Assembly: GCA_042663485.1 (NCBI GenBank)
Contig: JBHTAF010000005.1
DNA length: 64,000 nucleotides
Strand: one strand, 5' to 3'
From: Natronosalvus sp042663485
Lineage (GTDB): Archaea; Halobacteriota; Halobacteria; Halobacteriales; Natrialbaceae
In this document: piece by piece, positions 42,984-51,332 of the stretch
How positions within the stretch are numbered: the first letter of the stretch is position 1
How the letters are laid out: each line of letters begins with the position of its first letter
Program-made: the position numbers and the translations under genes
The notes under the pieces: model-generated
What the model saw: only the letters and a program-made list of their open reading frames with translations
Told to the model about the DNA's origin: nothing
Database searches by the model: none

Positions 42984-43910
42984 ATGGCGATCCAATCAGC
43001 CCTGTTCAGCAAGGTTCTGCGCGACCGGAGCCTCGAGAAGGCCGTCGATCTGACGGCCGAAATCGGCTACGACGGGTTCGAACCGATGTGCCGGGGCCCC
43101 CACCTCGACGTCGACCGGACGACCGACGAGGTTGCTGCCCTCCGGGAACGTCTCGACGATCACGACCTCGACGTCCCGTGTCTCGCGACCTACACGGGTG
43201 CGTACGTCGGCAAGTCCCGATCCGAGTGTGAGGCTCAGCTCGAGGAACTCGAGCGATTCCTCGAGTTCGCGACGCTGCTCGAGTGCGACTTCGTCCGGCA
43301 CAATCCCGGCGGGCCGGCCCCGTGGAAGGCGACCGACGAGGACGTCGAGACGGCCGCGACGTGGTACCAGCGGGCCGCTGATCGGGCCGCGACGTACGAC
43401 GTCGCCCTCTTGATCGAAATCCACGCCCGCTGGCTCTCTGAAACGGTCTCGGGTACGGAGCAACTGCTGTCGGCCATCGACCGGGACAACGTGGGCGTCA
43501 TCCACGACGCCGGAAACATGTTCCTCGTCGGTGAGGCGTACGATGCCGACTCCGTCGACCGACTGGGCGACGACCTGCGCCACGTCCACATCAAGGACGA
43601 GCAACTCATCGCCGACGGGGACACCAATGGGAACGAGAACGAGGACGAGGACGAGGACGAGGACGGGGACGGGGACGCCCCCGGCGCGTTCCGCCTCGAG
43701 ACCGCCGACGGCCTGCGGACGTATCGACCTCGCCGACTCGGCGAAGGCGAGGTCGATCACGCGCCTCTGTTCGAGGCGCTGGCGGCGGCCGAATACGATG
43801 GGTTCGTCACCGCGGAGTGTAGCGTTCCACAGGACGAACCCGGCGACGACGTTGCGATTGCAACGCACGAATTCGAACGACTCACGTCGCTCATCGACCA
43901 TGTTAACTGA
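42984..43910 (+). CDS. Sugar phosphate isomerase/epimerase-like TIM barrel
   Basis: This 308-residue xylose isomerase-like barrel contains 'AIQSALFSKVLRDRSLEKA', 'IGYDGFEPMCRGPHLDVD', 'VALLIEIHARWLS' (metal Glu), 'VGVIHDAGNMFLVG' (Asp-x-Gly-Asn ligands) and 'VHIKDEQ' with the conserved His. The metal set is more complete than in the homologue at 26277. A halophilic acidic loop of Glu/Asp repeats (about residues 216-231) interrupts the barrel before the last strands. Likely a keto-sugar isomerase, epimerase or dehydratase serving the dehydrogenases. The GNAT gene follows 57 bp downstream. Confidence 0.88.
   Translation: MAIQSALFSKVLRDRSLEKAVDLTAEIGYDGFEPMCRGPHLDVDRTTDEVAALRERLDDHDLDVPCLATYTGAYVGKSRSECEAQLEELERFLEFATLLECDFVRHNPGGPAPWKATDEDVETAATWYQRAADRAATYDVALLIEIHARWLSETVSGTEQLLSAIDRDNVGVIHDAGNMFLVGEAYDADSVDRLGDDLRHVHIKDEQLIADGDTNGNENEDEDEDEDGDGDAPGAFRLETADGLRTYRPRRLGEGEVDHAPLFEALAAAEYDGFVTAECSVPQDEPGDDVAIATHEFERLTSLIDHVN
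43629..43676 (+). repeat. Hexanucleotide tandem repeat inside the epimerase gene
   Basis: Eight 6 bp units of the form GRGRAC, mostly GAGGAC, encode an alternating Glu-Asp then Gly-Asp run. In-frame length change is tolerated because the unit is two codons, so the acidic loop is likely variable between strains. Confidence 0.7.
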
Positions 43911-43967
43911 CAACTCCACGACCGACGCTCGTACCGAAACCGACCGACCAGCAACGCGGTGGTCCCA

Positions 43968-45143
43968 ATGACCGACGCCAACGGGCCACGACTCGCGACC
44001 CCGGAGGAGTTCTCGGAGATGATGGGCCTGCTCGATCGCTATTTCGCCTACGAGCGCGGCGGGATGCAGGCCAGCCTCCCGTTCGCGTACGACCCGGAAC
44101 ACGTCGACCACCACGCGATCATCGTCGAGGACGACCGCATCGTGAGTCACATCGGTGCCGTCCCACAGACCCTCTCGACCGGTGTCGACGGCAAGACGGT
44201 CGAGTGCTGGGGCATCGGCGGCGTCGCCACCGACAGACGGTACCGCGGCAACGGTTACATGAGCGAGTTGCTCGAGTTCTGGTTCGATCGGATGGTCAAC
44301 GAGAACGTTCCCCTCTCCGATCTGAGCGGCAACCGCCAGCGCTACGCCCACTTCGGCTACGAGAATGTCGGCACCGAGTGCCAGTACAAGCTCACCGAGC
44401 GATCGTTCGACGGCGACGCGACCACCTCGGATGCTGTCGTCGGCTACGACGCCGACACCCACCTCGAGACGCTCCACGAGATCCACGAGGCCGAACCGTA
44501 TCGCGTGGTCCGCGACCTGGACGGGACTCGAACTGTCCTCGGGCAGCGCGACCTGGAAACGTTCGTCTACGGCGGAAACGGCATCGGAGCTGGTGGCAAC
44601 GATAATACAAACGGCCCGGCGTACCTAAGCCTCACTCGAACGAGTCGCAGCCGTACGATCGAGGAGTTCGGCGGCTCCAAACGCGGCCTCGAGACACTAC
44701 TCGGCCACGTCCTGGCACTGCTCGACCTGAACGAACTGACGGCGCGCGTCCCGCCGTGGCACCCGCTCGAGTCGGTCGTCTCTCGTCACAGCCGATTCTG
44801 GACGGCGCGCCCGCACCGGAAGTTCCGCATCAACGACCTGCAGGCCGTGCTCGAGGCGTTCGAGGGGCAATTCGAACGACGGTGGCTCGAGAGCGGGCGA
44901 TCCGACGAGGAAAGCGTCGAACTCGCCATCGCGGGCGAGCAGTCGGTTCGGATCGGCTACGGTCCCGACGGGGTGTCGGTTGAGTCCGGGCGTGAGGAAC
45001 CGGACGTCGAGTGCGAGCGAACGACGATGTCCTCGCTCCTGTTCGGCATGCACGACCGATGTGCCCACCTTCGGGCGGGCGATCCGCTGCTCGAGACGGC
45101 CCTGCCGCTCAGATTCTTCGTGTGGGCATCCGAGCACGTCTGA
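43968..45143 (+). CDS. GNAT-family N-acetyltransferase (Eis-like, two-part)
   Basis: This 391-residue protein has an N-terminal GNAT domain whose acetyl-CoA pyrophosphate loop is 'VATDRRYRGNGYMSELLEF' (Arg-x2-Gly-x-Gly type), preceded by 'ECWGIGGV'. 'NRQRYAHFGYENVGTECQY' follows. A second, divergent GNAT-like module and a C-terminal region resembling the sterol-carrier-like tail of Eis-type acetyltransferases make up the rest ('RFFVWASEHV' at the end). It would acetylate an amine, possibly an amino sugar or small molecule. ATG 43968 is chosen over an upstream GTG at 43959. It follows the epimerase gene closely on the same strand and may be co-transcribed. Confidence 0.8.
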   Translation: MTDANGPRLATPEEFSEMMGLLDRYFAYERGGMQASLPFAYDPEHVDHHAIIVEDDRIVSHIGAVPQTLSTGVDGKTVECWGIGGVATDRRYRGNGYMSELLEFWFDRMVNENVPLSDLSGNRQRYAHFGYENVGTECQYKLTERSFDGDATTSDAVVGYDADTHLETLHEIHEAEPYRVVRDLDGTRTVLGQRDLETFVYGGNGIGAGGNDNTNGPAYLSLTRTSRSRTIEEFGGSKRGLETLLGHVLALLDLNELTARVPPWHPLESVVSRHSRFWTARPHRKFRINDLQAVLEAFEGQFERRWLESGRSDEESVELAIAGEQSVRIGYGPDGVSVESGREEPDVECERTTMSSLLFGMHDRCAHLRAGDPLLETALPLRFFVWASEHV

Positions 45144-45218
45144 CGGTCCCACTCTCCATCTCGACACGGGTTCCACTTCGGACTCCGTTTTCGGCGTAAG
45201 GAATGTCTCGAGTCGAGC

Positions 45219-46082
45219 TTATCGCTTGCTCGGTCGCGTCGGCGTTTCCTCGCTCCCGAAGATTTGCTGCTGGAAGCTCCAGTCCAGCCCGGCGGTGAGT
45301 CCGCCGTCGACGACGAGGTGCGTGCCATTGACGAACGAAGACATGTCCGAGGCGAGAAAGAGGGTCGCGTCGGCGACCTCCTCCGGTCGGCCGAATCGGC
45401 CGGCGGGATACTGGTCGATCCACTGGTCGCGCTGGGTCCACTCGCCGTCGTGTTCGTCTGACGCGCGGCTCTCGCCGGTCTCTTCCATCTGGCCGCTCCG
45501 TCTGTCGGTTTCGATGGTCCCCGGGCAGACGACGTTCGACCGGATACCGTGACGACCGTACTGCGTCGCGATGAGTCGCGAGAGACCGAGGACGCCGCTC
45601 CGGGCGGAGGAGTAGGCGATCTGCCCGATCCCGTCGAGGCCGTTGACCGAGGACATGTGGACGATCGACCCGCCGCCGTTCTCGACCATCGGGGGGAGCA
45701 CCTCTCGAGAGGTCAGAAAGAGCGACTTCAGGTTGAGTTCGACGGTGCGGTCCCAGGCTTCCTCGTCGATCCGATGGAGGTTGTCGTCGTTAATCGAACC
45801 GCCGGCGTTGCTGACGAGGACGTCGATCCCGCCGAATCGCTCGAGGGTCGCGTCGACCAGCACCTCGATCTCGTCGGCGTTCGTGACGTCACAGGGGACG
45901 CCGATGGCGTCGACGCCGTACTCCGTGCGAAGTTCCTCCGCGACGGTCGTCACGTCGTCTTCGTTGCGCGAGGAGACGACCAGGTTCGCGCCTTCAGCCG
46001 CGAAGCGGTCGACGATGGCCCGTCCGATTCCGCGGGTTCCGCCGGTGACGATCACCGTCTCGTCTGCGAGTAGTCCCGACAT
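45219..46082 (-). CDS. SDR-family oxidoreductase with Tyr-x3-Arg active site
   Basis: This 287-residue classical short-chain dehydrogenase has the cofactor motif 'TGGTRGIG' (residues 13-20), 'NAGG' (92-95) and the structural Asn in 'VELNLKSLF'. The catalytic region reads 'HMSSVNG' then 'YSSARSG', so Tyr157 is present but the usual Lys is Arg161. Classical SDRs need this Lys to lower the Tyr pKa, so activity may be reduced or specialised. 2-deoxy-gluconate dehydrogenase (KduD)-like roles are plausible in this locus. ATG 46082 follows a minus-strand TATA-like 'GTTAAG' near 46112. It lies 94 bp downstream of the decayed Gfo/Idh gene. Confidence 0.88.
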   Translation of the reverse strand: MSGLLADETVIVTGGTRGIGRAIVDRFAAEGANLVVSSRNEDDVTTVAEELRTEYGVDAIGVPCDVTNADEIEVLVDATLERFGGIDVLVSNAGGSINDDNLHRIDEEAWDRTVELNLKSLFLTSREVLPPMVENGGGSIVHMSSVNGLDGIGQIAYSSARSGVLGLSRLIATQYGRHGIRSNVVCPGTIETDRRSGQMEETGESRASDEHDGEWTQRDQWIDQYPAGRFGRPEEVADATLFLASDMSSFVNGTHLVVDGGLTAGLDWSFQQQIFGSEETPTRPSKR

Positions 46083-46176
46083 CGTATTCGAGGTATGCGA
46101 TGCTATCGTCTTAACCGATTGGGTCTCGCCAGCACGCGCCTGGATCACTCGTCGTCTCGATCGACTGGCCGCGGCG

Positions 46177-46796
46177 TTAGGTCGTCCGGTAGTCGATCTG
46201 TCCGAGCACCCACTCGACGGCGGGATCGCCGAGAACGAGGTTGCAGAGATCGATCAGGTGCGTTCCGGAGTCGAAGACGTTTTTCGTCGTGAGTTCGACT
46301 CGAGACGGGCCGCCGATTCGTCCCGTTTCGACGATATCGGCAACGCGCTGACTCGGCGTCGCGACTCGTCGCTGGTGATTGAACGGCAACTGTACGCTGT
46401 TTTCCTCGCAAACTGTCTTCATTCGGCGGCTGTCGCCCGGCGTGGCGGCCATCGGCTTCTCGCAGTGTATTGCCTACAGCGTTTCGGTGACTTCTGCGCA
46501 GTCAACGACGATGTCCGCGTGCGTTGGGACTGGCGTACAGACGCTGACGACATCCGGATTTAGCACCTCGAGCATTCGTTCGTGGTCCGTGAACACGTTC
46601 GCGTCGTCGATTCCGTTTCGATCGGCGAACGCACGGGCGTTCTCCTCGACGATATCCGTACACGCAACGGACACGCAGTCAGGGGATGTTCGTCGTAGCC
46701 GCGGGCGTGACGATAGGCCATCGCTGCGCTCTCTCCCCACACTGGGTTATCCGGTTCCAGTCCTGTTCCGATATACGCGACCTCGTACTGGCTCAT
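46177..46796 (-). pseudogene. Decayed Gfo/Idh/MocA-family oxidoreductase
   Basis: Pieced together on the minus strand, this matches the N-terminal two thirds of the dehydrogenase at 24103-25149: 'MSQYEVAYIGTGLEPD' with 'AYRHARGYDEHP', then after a frameshift near 46680-46690 'CVSVACTDIVEENARAF', 'VVSVCTPVPTHADIV', and 'AIHCEKPMA'. An amber codon at 46474-46476 replaces the Gln found before 'AVHCEKP' in the intact paralogue. The reading then ends at 46177 just after 'WVLGQIDY', and the remaining third is missing. With a frameshift, a nonsense codon and a truncation, it cannot make a working enzyme. Confidence 0.85.
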
Positions 46797-46952
46797 GTTA
46801 GAGACGGTTGCTGGAGTGGCAGGAAGTAGATTGGGGTGACTGTGGCTCGATTACGATTCGAGCGCTCGAGTGGCGTCTCGACCGTCGACTCACCGCGCGG
46901 CACGGATGCCCGCTCCAGAAAGACCTTTGAGCTATCGCTCGAGAGAAGGCGT

Positions 46953-48605
46953 ATGGCCGACTCACCGACGACCGTCGAAGAGCTATCTCTGGAAGCGAAG
47001 GTCGGACAGTTGATCCACGCGGGAATCGGACTCGGGAACTTCGAGACCGACACCGGGTGGCCCACCGAGGAGATGAAGACGATCCTCGAGGCCGTCCGAC
47101 CGGGGGCACTGCGGATCTACGGAAACCACCGGGTGACGCCCCACTTCATGGCCCAGTACACGAATCAGTTACAGGAGTGGGCCGCCGACGTGGACCCCGG
47201 AGTACCACTGTTGATATCCGCAGACTGCGAGTACGGGACCGTCGACATCGTCAGACACGAGACTCGCGCGTACCCGGCGCTCATGGGACGGACGGCCGCC
47301 GGCGACCTCGACCTCGTGAGGGACGTCTCGTCGGCGATCGCACAGGACATGCTGGGGATGGGACTCACCATGAACCACCAGCCAGTCGTCGACGTCAACA
47401 CCAACCCCGACAATCCCGTCATCGGCGTTCGCTCTCCCGGCACCACGCCTGAGACGGTCGCCACGTATGCGACGGCCACGCTCGAGGGAATCCACGCGGA
47501 AGACCAGATCGCCGTCGCAAAACACTTTCCGGGCCACGGTGACACCGAACTCGACTCCCACATGGAGTTACCGCACGTCACTTACGACCGAGAAACCCTC
47601 GAGCGGGTCCACCTGCCGCCGTTCGAGACGATGATCGAGGAGGGCGTCGACTGCATCATGACCTCCCACATTGTCGTCGAGTGTCTCGATCCGGACCTTC
47701 CCGCGACGCTCTCTCCGGCGATCCTCACTGACCTCCTCCGGGACGACCTCGGCTTCGACGGCGTCGTCGTCACCGACGCGATGATGATGGACGCCATCGC
47801 CGACAACTACCCCGTCGGTGAGGCCGCCGTACGGGCCATCGAGGCCGGCGCCGACCTCGTCCTCACCGGATTCGTCCCCGCCGATGACCTCCTGGAGACG
47901 CGAGATGCGATCCTGGAAGCGGTCGAGTCTGGTCGCCTCTCCGAATCTCGCATCGACGAGTCCGTCGAACGCATCCTGGCGCTGAAAGATCGCTACGACG
48001 TCGGTGAGCGTCGGTACGTCGATCCGCTCGAGGCTATCGAGTCGATGGCGAGCGCCGAGCACGAATCGATCGCTCGCGAGGCCTACGAGCGATCGTTCTC
48101 CGTTCTGGGCAACGGCGACGTCCTCCCACTTTCTGCGGATTCGTCCGTCCTCCTCACCGGGATTAGGGGCGTTCAGGATCTCGAACCACACCTCGACGCC
48201 GCCTTCGGGGACGTTCTCTCCTGCTCGCTCGCCCCCGGCGACGTTCGCACGCTCGACGATCCGAAGCCGACGATGGAGCCGGAGTCGACGGACCGATCCC
48301 TCGAGACGCTCCGGTCGGTCGCCGACAGCGTCGACGTCGCCGTCGTCACGACCTACGCCCGCGAGGCGTTTCCGGCGGGCCAGCGACGGATCGTCGAGGA
48401 ACTCTCGACGGCGGTTCCGGTAGTCGTCGTCTCTCTCGGCCTCCCGAACGAGTACCGTGACCTGCCAGAGGGTGTGGCCTACGTCGCGACCTACGCCCAG
48501 GACCGTCTCGGTCTGCCCTCGCCGCTGCCGGACTCGGCTGGGGCGGCACTCGCCGACGTGCTCGCCCGGGACCCCGACGTGCTCGAGTCGCTCCCGGTAG
48601 AGTGA
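46953..48605 (+). CDS. Glycoside hydrolase family 3, NagZ-like beta-N-acetylglucosaminidase
   Basis: This 550-residue GH3 protein carries nucleophile Asp275 in 'GVVVTDAMMMDAI' and the loop 'AKHFPGHGDTELDSHMELP' (189-207) containing Asp201 and His203. That Asp-x-His dyad acts as acid/base in NagZ-type beta-N-acetylglucosaminidases and is absent from GH3 beta-glucosidases. A second domain with a Rossmann-like C-terminal half ('VPVVVVSLGLPNEY') follows the barrel. There is no signal peptide. ATG 46953 is chosen over a longer upstream frame that would overlap the control region. It is convergent with the ABC transporter genes, suggesting hydrolysis of imported oligosaccharides. Confidence 0.92.
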   Translation: MADSPTTVEELSLEAKVGQLIHAGIGLGNFETDTGWPTEEMKTILEAVRPGALRIYGNHRVTPHFMAQYTNQLQEWAADVDPGVPLLISADCEYGTVDIVRHETRAYPALMGRTAAGDLDLVRDVSSAIAQDMLGMGLTMNHQPVVDVNTNPDNPVIGVRSPGTTPETVATYATATLEGIHAEDQIAVAKHFPGHGDTELDSHMELPHVTYDRETLERVHLPPFETMIEEGVDCIMTSHIVVECLDPDLPATLSPAILTDLLRDDLGFDGVVVTDAMMMDAIADNYPVGEAAVRAIEAGADLVLTGFVPADDLLETRDAILEAVESGRLSESRIDESVERILALKDRYDVGERRYVDPLEAIESMASAEHESIAREAYERSFSVLGNGDVLPLSADSSVLLTGIRGVQDLEPHLDAAFGDVLSCSLAPGDVRTLDDPKPTMEPESTDRSLETLRSVADSVDVAVVTTYAREAFPAGQRRIVEELSTAVPVVVVSLGLPNEYRDLPEGVAYVATYAQDRLGLPSPLPDSAGAALADVLARDPDVLESLPVE

Positions 48606-48891
48606 GGGTCGTCTGGTAGTCGTTTCGGTTGGATACGGTTTTTCGTCACCCAAACACCCGAACTGCCGTGTGAGCCTTCGGTTCGCTTCTCGAGCACGTC
48701 TTTGGCTATCGTCCGGACTTTGGCTATCGTACTCGAGACGGACAATTCCAGAACAGTAATCGCGCCTCGACTTCGGCAAAACTCGAAGACAACTCGAGTG
48801 TGGCAGTGTTGCAGATGGACCGTGCAGTCCCGTCTGCATCGATCCGTGTCGAAAAGATGAAAGGGAATCGCTCGTCCGGTCGTTTCTTCGG
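48606..48891. other. Convergent intergenic region of 286 bp
   Basis: It separates the GH3 stop from the substrate-binding-protein stop. A T-tract (TTTTT) at about 48639-48643 on the plus strand could end GH3 transcription. No gene is seen. 'tttggctatcgt' occurs twice (about 48702 and 48718), a short direct repeat. Confidence 0.5.
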
Positions 48892-50781
48892 TTACTTCGG
48901 GGAGATGTGTCCGCGCATGGCCGCGTGGAACGAGCCACGGTAGGCCTCCCAGTCGCTGTTGTCGGTCGCGAACTCCCATTTTTCGACGTTGCCCCAGGAG
49001 CCGGACATCGGCTGGAACAGGTCGATTCCGGGGAGGTAGAAGTTCCAGAACCAGGTGAACGTCTCGGCGATCTCCTTGCTCCGTTCTTCGGACTCCGCCG
49101 TCATCCACTCCTGGAAGAGTTCGTACAGGTTGACCTCCTGGGTCGATCCCGAGAGATCTTCCTGACCGACTTCTTCCGGAATCTCGACGATGAGTTCCTT
49201 GCCGTTGTACGGCGAGCGCTCTTCGCCGTTCGCCAGCGCATCCTCGATGAGTGCCTCGTCGCCAAGGTCGTTGCCGGCAGCGTGGGTCGGTCGGAAGTAC
49301 GCGTACGGGTGAGCGATCAGGGAGCCGTGGTTGCCCATCGAGAGGTCGAACTCGACGTGGTCCTCGGTGCTGTCGTTGTACGCTGCACCCTCGAGAACTT
49401 GCAGATCCGTCTCGAACCCGAAGTTCGAAAGCTTGTCCGCTGCCGTTCGGGCAGGGTTCGAGGCCCAGTCGGGGACGACCATCTCGAGCGAGATGGACTC
49501 GCCGTCGTCGTCGACCCAGCTGTCGCCGTCCTGCTCGTACCCGATCGAGTTGAGGAGTTCCGCTGCGCCTTCCTCGTCCGCGCCCACGGGGTACTCGATG
49601 AAGTCGTCAACGTAGCTGCCCATCCACTGCTCGGTGACCGCCTCTGGAAGTCCCGTCTGCGCCGTCCGGACCGAGTTCGGCGGCGCGAAGTTCTCGGAGA
49701 CGTTCTCGATGCTGAGAAGGTGTGCGATGGCTCGGCGGAACTCGAGTTGACGAATGTGTTTGGAACCTTGTCCGTCCATCATGAACTCGAGTTTCCGCAT
49801 GAACGTACTCTCGAACGACCCGATCGTTTCCAGGTGCTCCACTTCCTGGTCGCCGAGCCAGTTCGAGAGCTGGGCGAATCCGAAGTCGAGGTCGCCGCCG
49901 ACCATCTGCTGGGCGATGGCGTCGCCGGAAGCGAGCACGTAGTCGAGTTTGTCGATCTCGATCTGGTCAGCGTACGGGTGATCTTCGAACAGTTCGCAGT
50001 AGATGCCCTGCTCGTCGTAGTCGACGGCCTGGAATGCGCCGAGGCCGAGACCTTCGTCGATGAAGGTGTCCATGTCGATCGGCATCTCCTCGCCCAACCG
50101 CTCCTCGATCTCGAGGCGTTCGTCGTCGGTCGTGGCGTCCTGGAGCTCCTCGGCCCACGGTTTGTACTTGTCACGGTGCCCTCGCATCATCTCGCCGAGG
50201 TAGCCACCGAGGGAGTTCCCGACCAGTTCGGGGTTCTGTGGCTCTTTGTACTCGCGGATGATCGTCCCACCGTTGTTCTCGAGGTGGAGGGCCGCGTAAT
50301 TGCTCGAATCTGGGCTGAGCAGGCGAGCGACCTCGCCGTACCAGTACTTGTCGGCGGCGTTGACCACGTCGCCGTTCCACCAGGAGAACTCCTCGTTGTG
50401 GTGGACGGTCAGTTCCTGGGTGTCGGGGTCGTAGTCCCAGTCCTCTATGAGGTCGTGGGTCATCGAACCGTCGGCAAACCATCGCTGAACCGGCTCGAGG
50501 AGCAGCCACGAGGGCGTCCACGGGTAGCTCGGAGCCCACGTGTTCCAGTTCATCTCGGTCGGGATCGACTGCATGAACGTCGTGATCGTGGTCGAATCAC
50601 CGCCGTTCCCACCGTTCCCACCGTTCCCACCGTTTCCACCATTGCCGTTACCATCGTCTTCGGTGCTGAAACAACCAGCAACGCCACCGGTGACCATTGC
50701 TGATGTTGCTGCCATCATCTTCCGCCGAGTGAGGTACTCTTTCGCGGAAGAGATAGTCTTATCTTTGTTACCTTGCGGCAT
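48892..50781 (-). CDS. ABC transporter substrate-binding lipoprotein (SBP family 5)
   Basis: This 629-residue extracellular binding protein belongs to the peptide/oligosaccharide (Dpp/Opp, family 5) group. The Tat-type signal 'TRRKMMAATSAMVTGG' runs into a lipobox 'VAGC', giving a lipid-anchored Cys37, followed by an Asn-Gly repeat linker that lifts the domain off the membrane. The mature domain shows family-5 elements such as 'LEPVQRWFADGSMTHDLIEDW' and 'QEGWNFYLPG'-like late segments; the exact ligand pocket cannot be read. A TATA element near 50815 precedes the ATG with a short leader. It faces the GH3 gene convergently, and the permeases and ATPase are encoded upstream on the same strand. 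Confidence 0.9.
   Translation of the reverse strand: MPQGNKDKTISSAKEYLTRRKMMAATSAMVTGGVAGCFSTEDDGNGNGGNGGNGGNGGNGGDSTTITTFMQSIPTEMNWNTWAPSYPWTPSWLLLEPVQRWFADGSMTHDLIEDWDYDPDTQELTVHHNEEFSWWNGDVVNAADKYWYGEVARLLSPDSSNYAALHLENNGGTIIREYKEPQNPELVGNSLGGYLGEMMRGHRDKYKPWAEELQDATTDDERLEIEERLGEEMPIDMDTFIDEGLGLGAFQAVDYDEQGIYCELFEDHPYADQIEIDKLDYVLASGDAIAQQMVGGDLDFGFAQLSNWLGDQEVEHLETIGSFESTFMRKLEFMMDGQGSKHIRQLEFRRAIAHLLSIENVSENFAPPNSVRTAQTGLPEAVTEQWMGSYVDDFIEYPVGADEEGAAELLNSIGYEQDGDSWVDDDGESISLEMVVPDWASNPARTAADKLSNFGFETDLQVLEGAAYNDSTEDHVEFDLSMGNHGSLIAHPYAYFRPTHAAGNDLGDEALIEDALANGEERSPYNGKELIVEIPEEVGQEDLSGSTQEVNLYELFQEWMTAESEERSKEIAETFTWFWNFYLPGIDLFQPMSGSWGNVEKWEFATDNSDWEAYRGSFHAAMRGHISPK
50603..50647 (-). 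repeat. 9 bp repeat encoding the lipoprotein linker
   Basis: About five 9 bp units (CCGTTCCCA and variants on the plus strand) encode Gly-Gly-Asn repeats just after the lipobox Cys. Such Asn/Gly linkers are common in haloarchaeal lipoproteins and vary in copy number. Confidence 0.7.
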
Positions 50782-50979
50782 ACGATGACTACGTTACAAG
50801 CAGTAGCCTAAATATATTTCCATAATAATTCTTTCATTTCTCTCTTGGGACAACGGGTCGTTCACGTGTTTCAATCGGTCGAGCGAAGTCGGGTGACGAA
50901 TAACACCAGGGGAGCCGGCCAATTCGTCCTGGTGAACCGATCGGACTGTCGAGAGAATCGCTTCGGAGAGGAGACAGAC

Positions 50980-51252
50980 TTACCGTCGCTGCACGGTCTT
51001 GAGCGCGAGATAAAAGAAACTCCCGGCGACGATCGCTGAAAGACCGAAGACGCCAAACATCGCCGCAAAAACGCCGTCGTGCGCGGTCAGCATCAGGTAG
51101 CTCTGGTTGACGACTTCGAAGAACACCGCGATGAGAAACAGGATGACGCCTATCACGATGGTGGACAGCAAGAGCGATCCTCGGAGGGTCTTGAGAACCT
51201 GATAGAGGTGCTCGGTCGTTGGAGTCGAATCCGTCGTCGTTTGGGTAGCCAT
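50980..51252 (-). CDS. Small two-helix membrane protein
   Basis: This 90-residue protein has two clear hydrophobic helices ('LLLSTIVIGVILFLIAVFF' and 'FAAMFGVFGLSAIVAGSFF'), a polar Thr-rich N-terminus and a basic C-terminus ('LKTVQRR'). The family is not recognised. It sits between the permease and the substrate-binding protein genes on the same strand, with its own TATA element ('atataaatct', 51281-51290, read on the minus strand) about 33 bp upstream. A role as an accessory subunit of the importer is possible. Confidence 0.7.
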   Translation of the reverse strand: MATQTTTDSTPTTEHLYQVLKTLRGSLLLSTIVIGVILFLIAVFFEVVNQSYLMLTAHDGVFAAMFGVFGLSAIVAGSFFYLALKTVQRR

Positions 51253-51332
51253 TTCGTACCAGGGGTTTCACAACAGGCCGATATAAATCTTGTCTCGGCG
51301 TCCAATGACACGGGTTCGAATCGAATCCGTGG

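Noticed and set aside
48907..50703. 598-codon plus-strand frame opposite the binding lipoprotein
   Set aside because: Antisense shadow; the minus-strand protein has a Tat/lipobox signal and family-5 sequence.
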